Of a DNA stretch of 64,000 bases, positions 56,259-64,000 are shown one piece after another. This DNA comes from Vanrija pseudolonga. Taxonomy: Eukaryota; Basidiomycota; Tremellomycetes; Trichosporonales; Trichosporonaceae. The notes beneath the pieces are model-generated. The model saw only the letters and a list, made by a program, of their open reading frames with translations, made no database searches and was not told the DNA's origin. The stretch covers positions 992,001-1,056,000 of the forward strand of contig NC_085855.1 in the NCBI RefSeq assembly GCF_020906515.1. Direction: 5' to 3'. Position 1 is the first letter of the stretch, and each line of letters starts with the position of its first letter. Both the position numbers and the translations under genes were made by a program.

Positions 56259-57081
56259 CTAAATGAAGATGTGCTTGGTCGTGTCCTCCTTGTCCGCGGT
56301 GCGGTAGAAGCAGAGTCCCTCTGCGACGTGTCAGCGGAACGTCAGTGCTGCTGCAACTCACTCGCGGAATACTCGGCTACGAATTCGTCAACATCGCCGC
56401 ACAGCGCGTTTTGCGTGGCGAGGAACGCAAGCGCGCGGACGACGGTCGAGCCGAGGTCCTTGACCTCAGCCTCCTCCAGCTGGAACGGGTTGAGCATGAC
56501 TCTCCACCATGTTCTGCTCATGCGACCGCGGAGGCAGAGTGACGACCAGATCTCGGCGTTCCGGAGCGTGTGCCCTAGATACAGAAGGGCGAGCACCTCG
56601 GCGCGGTCAGGCAGGGACTCGCGCTGATCGGCGAGCTGGCGCGCCTTCTTGGTCACGCTCGCGCGGAAGATGGACTCGAGGAACGGCAGCGCCTTGTACT
56701 CGGTCAGCAGGCGCCAGATGGCTCTGTACTCTGTGCCGCTGAAGACGTTGGTCGCCGCGTCGTGGTTGCACGCGTTGAGGAAGCGCAGGAACGGAAACAC
56801 GTCGTCGGGCTTGTCGTTGACCCAGAACGACGGGCGCGTCCAGTCGGCAATGTCGCACCCGTCCTTTGGTGCGGCTTTGGAGAATGCCGGGCTGGGAGGG
56901 GGTGTGAGCGGCGGCGACATTCACAGTGTTACCATAGCAGCTGGAGCATCTGCCCGTTGATCTTGAAGCCGACGAGCTCGTCGCGGCAGACGAGCAGCGT
57001 GTCGCCATGGTGCTGGGGATACTCGGGATGGAGTTGGACCTCCTTGACCTCGCGAGGTTTGCTTCGGAAAAGCATCGCCAT
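56259..57081 (-). CDS. BTB/POZ-like protein C
   Basis: Short paralog starting MAMLFRSKPREVKEVQLHPE, then YPQHHGDTLLVCRDELVGFK and INGQMLQLL, then the shared phase-2 intron (codon TG|C, as in paralog B), then PAFSKAAPKDGCDIADW and WVNDKPDDVFPFLRFLNA. A helical C-terminal half follows (LTEYKALPFLESIFRAS, then EVLALLYLGHTLRNAEIWS). A phase-1 intron precedes GLCFYRTADKEDTTKHIFI, stop 56259-56261. It lies tail to tail with B, 52 bp between stops, suggesting an old inverted duplication. The PTFRDLL-like motif is degenerate. Confidence 0.72.
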
Positions 57082-57552
57082 GGTTCTTGGGTGAGAAGGG
57101 GTGGGGGTGAAAGAGTGAAAGTGGTCAGATGGTGTGTCATTGTGAGAAGAGACCGAGTTCGCAAGCAGGATGGGTCGACAGAAGCGGCGGCGAGCGGCAC
57201 CTCGACGAGGCAAGTGACGCTGCCCTCGCCATCGTTGCGAGTGCCGGCGTGACGCGGTGCTGCGGCTGCGTCCGGCCGTCTCCTACCGCGAGGGGCAGGA
57301 GTGCTCGGGGCGAGCGAGAACAGGCACTTGCCCACACTCGAGAGCTTGCTTCGGCGCACAGGGATCGCCGGGATGCGCTCGTGTGTAGACTGTCTTTCGC
57401 ACGCTCGCGCCAGGCCATGAACACGGGGAGGCAGAGGTCGTGGCGGGGGCCGCTGTTGTTCTTGGTGGGAGACGGCGGTGCAGTGGTCGTGGTGGCGCGT
57501 GTGTTCACGGTGCAACAGGTCGTCCTGGCATGTGGCACAGCGTGCTGTTACT

Positions 57553-57596
57553 GGTAGTGCGGGGGCGAGGCTGCCGATCCTCGTCTGCCCCGCTAC
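57553..57596 (+). repeat. GC-rich hairpin
   Basis: Arms GTAG-GCGGGG and CGAGG pair with CCTCG and CCCCGCTAC around a CTGCCGAT loop, with small bulges. No T-run follows. Function unknown. Confidence 0.4.
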
Positions 57597-58627
57597 ATTG
57601 GGAAGACTTGACTTGGGAAATTGGTAAATTACACGCTCACAGGTATTGCAATCAGCATCAGGATAGCTGGTCTTCCGCCACAGGCCAGGCGAGCCCCACC
57701 AAGTCAGTGGTGTGCCACACGCCTCCTGCACGATGCGACGCCGCAACCCGTGACCTCTCTTCCTTACGACCGAACCAGCAGCTGCAGGCTATCGGTTCTG
57801 TGCTGAGGCGCCGAGATGCCAACGCCGAGCCACGTACCGAGGTATCTCCACGAGTCGAGTGGAGCAATGAGCCCGCACGTCCAGCGTTGACAATCAGAAG
57901 CGAGATTTGGCAGCGCAACAACAGCGGCAGGGGCAGTGGGGACGGACGCGTCGGGGCCAAAGACCAACCAACCGATGCCGCGGGGCCACCCTGCCCTGCC
58001 GCGTCACGGCCAAGGCCAAGAGTCGCGCGCGCGCCGTTGCCGCAACCCACATGTGGCATGGGGAAGCGCGGAGATGCCGGGGCCAGCTTGATTTTCCACA
58101 CTGACACGGCGCGCGCAGAGCATTGCCAGATCGTGCCGCCCCCATGGGGGCCGTGATTTCCCCGCGATATCACCAATGCAGCATACTTGGGGTTGCAGTT
58201 GCAGAGATTCGTGTGGCGACAAGCAATGTTGCGGCGAATGCGCGGGGCAATGCCAACCCCGGAAAATACATGGAGAAACTAGCGGCATCTTGCCTGCTGC
58301 TTGTCGTGCCTTGCCATCGGCGGGCCCGACGATCGCCTGTGCATGGCGCCGCCACACGTCTCAGCCGTGGGTGTTGCCCGCCCACGTGAGCTGGCGTCAG
58401 CGGGAACCACTACGCCACGCACTTCCACGCACTACAGACGTTAGCTCCTCGTTCCGCGACACTGGTCCCCGGGAATTCTTCGGCGAGTCTCCATCCCAGC
58501 AATGCTCGCGATAACCAACTGACTTTTGTGTGACTGAACTCGCGGCGCTGTGCTTGCTCTGTGCTCTGCACTCTGACTCGACGCTGCTGCGAGGACAGCC
58601 AGTGCCGAGAAGACGCGCGCGCAGCTG

Positions 58628-58636
58628 TATATATAA
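58628..58636 (+). promoter_or_regulatory. TATA box of the sugar transporter
   Basis: TATATATAA about 90 bp before the ATG at 58724, the strongest TATA element in the window. Such boxes often mark inducible genes. Confidence 0.6.
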
Positions 58637-58723
58637 CGGGGCACCACTCCCCCCGAGGGGCCACACGCAACGACAACAAGCTCAGCTCGGCTCAGCAGCT
58701 AGCGACACTCGACACCCACGACC

Positions 58724-60426
58724 ATGCCTGCTCCCGGCGCCCCGCCCCCCTCGAGCCTGCCCATCGCTCACTTGCAGAACAACACGGCCAAGTGGTGGTG
58801 GGCCGACCCTGGTCTCCGCAAGCTCGCGCTCGGCATCGCGTGCGGCTTCGCAGTCACGGTCAACAATGGTGCGTGCCGCTTGGGCCGGGATGGGCCACGG
58901 GGCACACTGACGCCTGACTCCAGGCTACGACATCTCCCTCATGGGCGGGCTGATGGCCAACCCGCGCTTCATGAAGGACATTGACTCGCCCGGCTCGAAC
59001 AAGCTCGGCCTGATCGTCGCCGCCATCTCCCTCGGCATGATCCCCTCGCTGACGTTTGCCCCCGCCCTTGCCGACCGGCTGGGCAGGCGCATCGCCATGG
59101 CCGTGGGATATGTCATCATCATCGTCGCGGTGCTTATCCAGACGTTTGTCATTGGTGGCTGGAGGATGTTTGCCGGCCGCTTCGTCCTCGGCTTTGGCTC
59201 GTCGATCGTGTTCGTCTCCTCCTCGCCATATGTCGCCGAGATCGCCCACCCCCGGAACCGCTCCGAGACGGCCGCGTTGATCAACTGCAACTTCTACGTT
59301 GGGTCCATCATCTCGGCGTGGGTCACGTTCGGCGCGCTTAACATCAAGAGTAACTGGTCCTGGCGCCTGTGTACCCTCCTGCAGTTGCTCCCTCCCATTT
59401 TCGTCCTCTGCCTCCTGCCGTTTGCACCCGACTCGCCGCGCTGGCTCGTGGGCAAGGGCCGCGTCGACGAGGCACACCGTATGCTCGCAAAGTACCATGC
59501 CAACGGGGACATGGACGACGAGCTCGTCCTCTACGAGCTCGAGGAGATCAAGGAGGCCATCGCGTCTGAGAAGTTGCACCAGGCAAACTCAAAGTACTCT
59601 GCCTTCCTCAAGACGAGGGGCAACCGCCACCGTCTCTTCATCATCGTTGTAAGTGCTTTTGGTGGTGCGGTGCCTCGCCCCGCTCACACCAACCCCCAGA
59701 TGGTCGGCTTCCTCTCCCAGTGGGTCGGGAACGGCATCATCTCATACTATCTCGTCGACATCCTCAAGTCTGTCGGCATCACGTCGCCGACCCAGCAGAC
59801 GGGCTACAACGGCGGCCTGCAGATCTTCAACCTTTTCGCGGCCGTCTTTGGCTCCATGATGGTCGAGCGCGCCGGCCGCCGCAAGATGTGGCTCATCAGC
59901 GCGTGCGGCATGCTCGTGTCGTACATTATCATTACGGGCTGCTCGGCCGCCTACACGGAGAAGGGGAACAAGGGCGCCGGGTACGCTGTTTTGACCTTCT
60001 TATTTGTCTACTTTGGCTTCTACGACATTGCTGTGAGTTGTGGTGATGTTAACTCTCCCTCTGACAGCCCAGTTCACCGGTCTCGCGATTGCGTACCCAA
60101 TCGAGGTCCTCACCTTCTCTCTCCGCACAAAGGGTCTCGCCATCTCCTTGTTCTCCGTCTCGTGTGCCCTCTTCTTCAACATGTATGTCAACCCCATCGC
60201 CCTCGAGCACCTCGCGTGGCGTTACTACTTTGTCTACATCGCAATCCTCATCCTCGCCATCGTCGTCATCTACTTCGGCTTCCCCGAGACCAAGGGCCGC
60301 CTGCTCGAGGAGGTCGCCGAGATCTTTGACGGCCCCCAGGCGCACGTCTCGGGCGACCGCCACAACGATGACCAGCCCAAGGATTACAAAGAAGGCTCAG
60401 AGCACGTCGAGGACTCCAAAGTTTGA
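58724..60426 (+). CDS. MFS sugar transporter (hexose/lactose-permease type)
   Basis: Twelve-helix plasma membrane transporter of the sugar porter family. The first intron splits ACGFAVTVNN from GYDISLMGGLMANPRF. Then come ADRLGRRIAMAVGYVIIIVA (RxGRR loop), RMFAGRFVLGFGSSIVFVSS, SPYVAEIAHPRNRSE, the PDSPRWLVGKGR motif, a cytoplasmic middle loop, QTGYNGGLQIFNLF, VERAGRRKMW and the C-terminal PETKGRLLEEVAEIF. Three introns in all. The tail is Asp/Lys-rich. Its pattern is closer to lactose-permease-like fungal porters than to classic Hxt proteins, but the substrate is not decided. It sits inside the BTB-like cluster with its own TATA box. Confidence 0.95.
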
Positions 60427-60615
60427 TGAAATATTACTGAGGTTATACTGAGATGGGCGTTACATATGTAGTTGTTGCTCTGTTCTAAGGATGTTACTCG
60501 TGTCACCGCTCTGAGGTTTCTCTTCAAACGTCCAGCCCCCTAACCCGTGTTCCCAACATCTTCCCTCATTTAGGCTCATTATCCGCAGCCAGAAACGCCT
60601 CACTCGACCCTCCCC

Positions 60616-61589
60616 CTACACCGGGATCTTCTTGTCGGGGCGGAGCTTCTTGACAAAGTGAAGCTTGCCGTCTGCCAGTCAGCGGGTTGGCATCGAACTC
60701 CTGCCACCCACCATCTGCGAATCTCGCCTCGAGACCCGTGACATCGTGGCCCAGCGCGCGCTTTTTGACAACGAACGCCAGGGCATGGTAGCACGTCTCG
60801 CCGGCGGCCTTGACAGTCGCCGCGTCAAACTCCCACGGGTTGAGCGAGCATTCCTTGCGGAACACGACAGCTTCCCATATGTGGGAGTTGTGGACCCGGC
60901 AAGCGAGCAGAAACAGGTCGAGTTCTGTTTTCTTGATCACTGGGTGACAGCGGGGACAGTGGGCGGTTAGGCACTTGGCGATGTCGCTCGCACGGTGGTG
61001 AATGTCGTCGCGCACTACACCGTAGAGGTACGGCCGTCCGCCGTACTTGTCGAGAAGCTTGAGCAGCGAGCGGTAATGGGCGAGACAGGGCGTCTGCTTG
61101 TGTGCCATGGGCTGTCCAGCGGCGATGAAGGCCAGGAAGGCGGCGACATCAACGGCCTCGTCGTCAACCCACTGGATGTTGATCTTGATCGTGTCGTCGT
61201 CCCAGGCCCAGCTGCGCACGTTGGCACTGTGCTTGGCAGCGGCCTTGGACTCGAAGAGGGCGGGACTGGGCCTAAGTACGAGTTGTATCCACAATTGGTT
61301 GATCAACTCACACAGTCGCCTTGAGCATGGCGCCGTGAACCTTGAACGCGACGTTGTTCGCGATGCACGCGACGATCAGGTCGCCGCGCTTGAAGTCGGG
61401 GTGCACGTCGAGCTCGAGGTACTTGGGGGACGAGGGCGGTGACTCGGCATGACAGGGTACCCGGACACCCTTGTGCGTCGCGTGCGAGGCTTTGGACACC
61501 ATTGAGCCCGAGGTGGTTGTTGACGATGATGATTTGGACGAACCTGGTCGCCCAGTTGTTGAATGCGAGGAGTGGGATGGCGCCTTCAT
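60616..61589 (-). CDS. BTB/POZ-like protein D
   Basis: A Ser/His-rich N-terminus precedes YLELDVHPDFKRGDLIVACI, then NNVAFKVHGAMLKATV, the phase-2 intron, PALFESKAAAKHSANVRSW and WVDDEAVDVAAFLAFIAAG. A helical part follows, including LLKLLDKYGGRPYLYGVVRD and LDLFLLACRVHNSHIWEAVV. The phase-1 intron precedes GKLHFVKKLRPDKKIPV, stop 60616-60618. FKVHGAMLKAT is the best BTB strand/helix match in the set. It is tail to tail with the sugar transporter (189 bp between stops). Confidence 0.74.
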
Positions 61590-62382
61590 ATCTGCTGCGA
61601 GAGGCTACATGGCCAGACGGGGGCGTTGGAGAATGAGATGGCGGGAAATGAAGAATGGTGATTGTGTGTGTGGGTGGGAATAGAGGGTGTATGTGTGTCT
61701 GAAGATGATGGCGACGGACGGGTCAATGGATGGCCGCGAGCCAGAGTGCGCGCCACACCCGTGCGTTGTCTGGGCTTGGCGGTCTCGCACCGAGAAGATT
61801 GAGGTGACGAAGCATGATTATGGGGGCGAGATGAGATGCAGAAGCATGCAGGTTGGGTTGGGCTGGGTGGCGACATGACATGCACACGGTGGCGAGCATC
61901 CACGATGCAGGTTAAGATGGCAGCTGCTGGTATGCTGGCAAGTTCCCTGTCTAGTTGCGTTGACTGACCTGGTAAGAGGCCTTGCTTCTTCTTTGTTCAG
62001 TCACGATCTGGGGGTTCCCGGGTTCGAGTCCGCTCGAGCTCACAGCGCGTCGCTTCACTGACTTTCGCAATCAGTGTCAAGCCTTAACATGACCCTGGGG
62101 GGGAGATTGAGCTCCTCTTTTGGCACTCGCGACATGTCTCGGATCTGAGACATGGAAAGAAATCAATCACGCGGCGCGGGGGTGTAATGGGTGGCGAATG
62201 GGATTAATTAGGTTTTGTCACGTGGGGTAATAGTAATTCTTATTAGCGCATTTGACTCGTTGCCTTATGCATGACGTCGTTGTCATTGTCAACACTACTC
62301 CGCCCCTCAACTCCAACAACAAGCTGGATCCGCAGACAACGACTCACACTCACTCATCTACCTAAACTCAACGCCCCATGCC
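61590..62382. other. Intergenic region BTB-like D / E
   Basis: 793 bp divergent spacer. A box-B-like string near 62020 was tested as a tRNA and rejected; CACGTG occurs near 62219. Otherwise nothing was recognised. Confidence 0.4.
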
Positions 62383-63100
62383 ATGGAAGCCAATCTGCAC
62401 CCACACTTTATCCACTACGGCGACGTCCTGTTAGTTGGCAACGACGGTATCGGGTTCCGCCTCACATCGCACTTCCTCGAGAGCATCAGGTAAGTCGTCA
62501 GCACCGATTTCGTCCACTTATCGGCCCAGCGGCTCTCTGGGGCCGATGCTCGAGCCTGATTTCTTGGACGAGCCACGAGACCCCGAGCCTACGATTCAAC
62601 TTGACGAACCCTCAAAGGACTGGGCCGTCGTGTTCCGCCTGTGCAACCTGCTTAGGCTCACGCCGGATGCGCCAGCGTGGGACCCGACCATCGACGACTT
62701 CCGCACCGCACGCGACCTCCTGGATACCTACGGCTTCCGCTCGGACATTGTCGCCGGCTTGGGTCACCAGCTGGCCCTGTCCGACGTGTATGCGCTCGCT
62801 ACGCGCAAGGAACAGACGTGGGAGATCATGACGCTGGCGACCGAGCTGCAGAGCGGCGAAGCGTGGGACCAGGTCATTGCGAGGCTGTCTGCGTGGAGCC
62901 GTGTCATGGACCCACGGACCATGACCCGGCACGAGATGCTGACACTGGGCCACGAAGCGTACTTCATCCTCATCGGTCTGCTGGCCTGGTCGAGCGACGC
63001 CGCGTTCGTCAGACTGGACAATGTCGGTGTCAAGTACATCGGCGAACCGGCGTGTGGTTTCGACCGGCCTTCACGCCGCGCCGTCATCTACGCGAAATGA
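62383..63100 (+). CDS. BTB/POZ-like protein E
   Basis: The shortest paralog, with no N-terminal extension: MEANLHPHFIHYGDVLLVGN, then DGIGFRLTSHFLESI, the phase-2 intron (AG|C), then SGSLGPMLEPDFLDE and LDEPSKDWAVVFRLCNLLRL. Helices include DLLDTYGFRSDIVAGLGHQL and HEAYFILIGLLAWSSDAAFV. It ends RPSRRAVIYAK without the terminal intron found in A-D. The stop is at 63098-63100. An in-frame Met further upstream is not seen in the first exon, and the HPHF motif follows the chosen Met as in the relatives. Confidence 0.7.
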
Positions 63101-63478
63101 GACAGATTCAAGTGCTCAACAAAGCCCAGCCCTGTGGTGGTCGGTGCTCGCGCACCTGGCGCCGAGCTCGTGCGCTGCTCGCGCGACAACACCGCTTTCG
63201 ACCTCTGTTCCTACCTCGAGCGGCACTTGGACCGGACCCACAGACCTGGCGCTTGACCATAGCCGCAAGTACCTCTTTTTTCCGTTCATGGGCTCTCTGC
63301 ATGTGATGCCGTCGACGGCCGTCTCACCACCTGCGAGCGAGGGCGTGTCGTGGCCCGCTCCGACTATCAGATCATTTCGTTTCGTCCTTCTGCCCACACT
63401 TTGTTTGTGGATGACGTTTATTTAACCCTCGCTACCGGCACAGATCTTGGGTCTTGGGTCCTGTTCCCCCCGACCGAC
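63101..63478. other. Intergenic region BTB-like E / proline-rich gene
   Basis: 378 bp. A frame open into the next gene runs from about 63255 but has no Met before 63479, and an acceptor-like CTTGACCATAG lies near 63255. An upstream exon of the next gene is therefore possible. Confidence 0.35.
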
Positions 63479-64000
63479 ATGCCTCCCGCGCAACCGAACC
63501 GCCAGCACTCGGCGCCGAGCGGAGTGCCTTACCATCCTGGTCATCGCCGGTCGGTCACTGCCCCTTCCGTGCCTGTGTCGAGTACATCGGCATCGAGTCT
63601 CTCACCTGTCACGCCGCAACGCTTCCCTGTGCCACCACCGCAACAACAGTCGACCTACCATCCGCATCCGCATCCGCATCCGCATCCGCATCCGCATCCG
63701 CATCCGCATCCCGGCCCGCCCCCGGGCCAGCAGCCCATCAGACCCATCCTCCAGCCCGCTCCGCCAGCTCGGTCTCCCATACCCCCAACGATTGGCCAGC
63801 ATCCGGGGCCACAACCCGGGCCCATGCAGCAGGTAGCGGGTCCCCCGCCACCGCCGCCGCCTGGACCCAGAGGGCCACCACAAGAACCACATCACCAAGA
63901 ACCAGTCCAAGGCTACTCTCACGGATGGCCGCAGAGAATGCCCTATGCGCATCGATACTTCCCACAACCACAGCACCTCGCCCGGACGGTCCCATCAGTC
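63479..64000 (+). CDS. Proline-rich protein with His-Pro repeat (3' end outside window)
   Basis: Open to the right edge without a stop. It begins MPPAQPNRQHSAPSGVPYHP, continues Ser/Thr/Pro-rich, then has seven CATCCG units encoding a run of His-Pro (about 63659-63701). Pro/Gly/Gln-rich sequence follows (PGPPPGQQPIRPILQPAPPA) and a polyproline PPPPPPPGPRGPP, then GYSHGWPQRMPYAHRYFP. No domain is recognised in the visible 174 codons. The composition suits an N-terminal disordered part of a transcription factor or RNA-binding protein; this is a guess. The CATCCG array is likely length-variable between strains. Confidence 0.6.
   Translation, partial: MPPAQPNRQHSAPSGVPYHPGHRRSVTAPSVPVSSTSASSLSPVTPQRFPVPPPQQQSTYHPHPHPHPHPHPHPHPHPGPPPGQQPIRPILQPAPPARSPIPPTIGQHPGPQPGPMQQVAGPPPPPPPGPRGPPQEPHHQEPVQGYSHGWPQRMPYAHRYFPQPQHLARTVPSV

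Larger units (their letters stand above)
57082..58723. other. Intergenic region BTB-like C / sugar transporter
   Basis: 1.64 kb. It holds an imperfect GC-rich hairpin (57553-57596) and the transporter TATA box (58628-58636). No CDS or RNA gene is supported. Confidence 0.4.

Noticed and set aside
61960-62050. Possible tRNA with a GGTTCGAGTCC box B
   Set aside because: The T stem pairs at only two or three positions and no upstream 7-mer pairs with the putative 3' acceptor.
1-64000. Mobile elements, LTR elements, virus-like genes and CRISPR arrays
   Set aside because: No transposase, reverse transcriptase, integrase or capsid motif, no terminal repeats and no spaced repeat array were seen.

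Overview
The window looks like chromosomal DNA of a basidiomycete yeast. GC content is high, almost every gene carries several short spliceosomal introns (mostly about 35-80 nt, with CTGAC/CTAAC-like branch points just before the acceptor), and the protein set (chitin synthase, Sla2, Vid27, Tma22, Per1, nuclear-encoded GatC) is fungal. The overall style fits the Tremellomycetes, possibly Trichosporonales. That placement is inference and no marker gene settles it. I see no plasmid, phage, CRISPR, LTR element or intact transposon.

Left part (1-23.7 kb): the 3' half of a chitin synthase; COA8; an ENPP-type phosphodiesterase; PER1 (GPI remodelling); a very-long-chain fatty acid elongase; dephospho-CoA kinase; ISU1; ESF2; a mitochondrial GatC-like protein; a small Ser/Pro-rich protein with a lipid-anchor-like N-terminus; URA4 (dihydroorotase); and TMA22/DENR.

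Middle (24-41 kb): a compact housekeeping block. It holds a USP25/28-like protein whose catalytic Cys is replaced by Ser, YIP4, SLA2, UBC7, RPT2, VID27 and a PLC-delta-type phospholipase C. An initiator tRNA-Met gene with an 11-nt intron follows.

Right part (41.5-64 kb): gene-poorer and more lineage-specific. It holds a metallo-beta-lactamase-fold hydrolase, an HpcH/HpaI aldolase-fold protein that lacks the expected active-site residues, a peroxisomal (PTS1) acyl-CoA ligase and an F-box protein. Next come five divergent BTB/POZ-like paralogs, on both strands and interleaved with a sugar transporter. All five share a phase-2 intron directly after the first BTB strands, and four share a phase-1 intron just before the C-terminus. 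A proline-rich gene with a His-Pro repeat runs off the right edge.

The genes do not form one pathway. Several are linked by theme to ubiquitin/proteasome biology (USP-like, UBC7, RPT2, F-box, BTB-like cluster). The most unusual items are the BTB-like cluster with its preserved intron skeleton, the two apparent pseudoenzymes, the intron-containing initiator tRNA, a PACE-like site in the RPT2 promoter, and a 16-nt motif shared by two divergent promoters that drive mitochondrial genes. Intron boundaries are read by eye, so exact splice sites are provisional.
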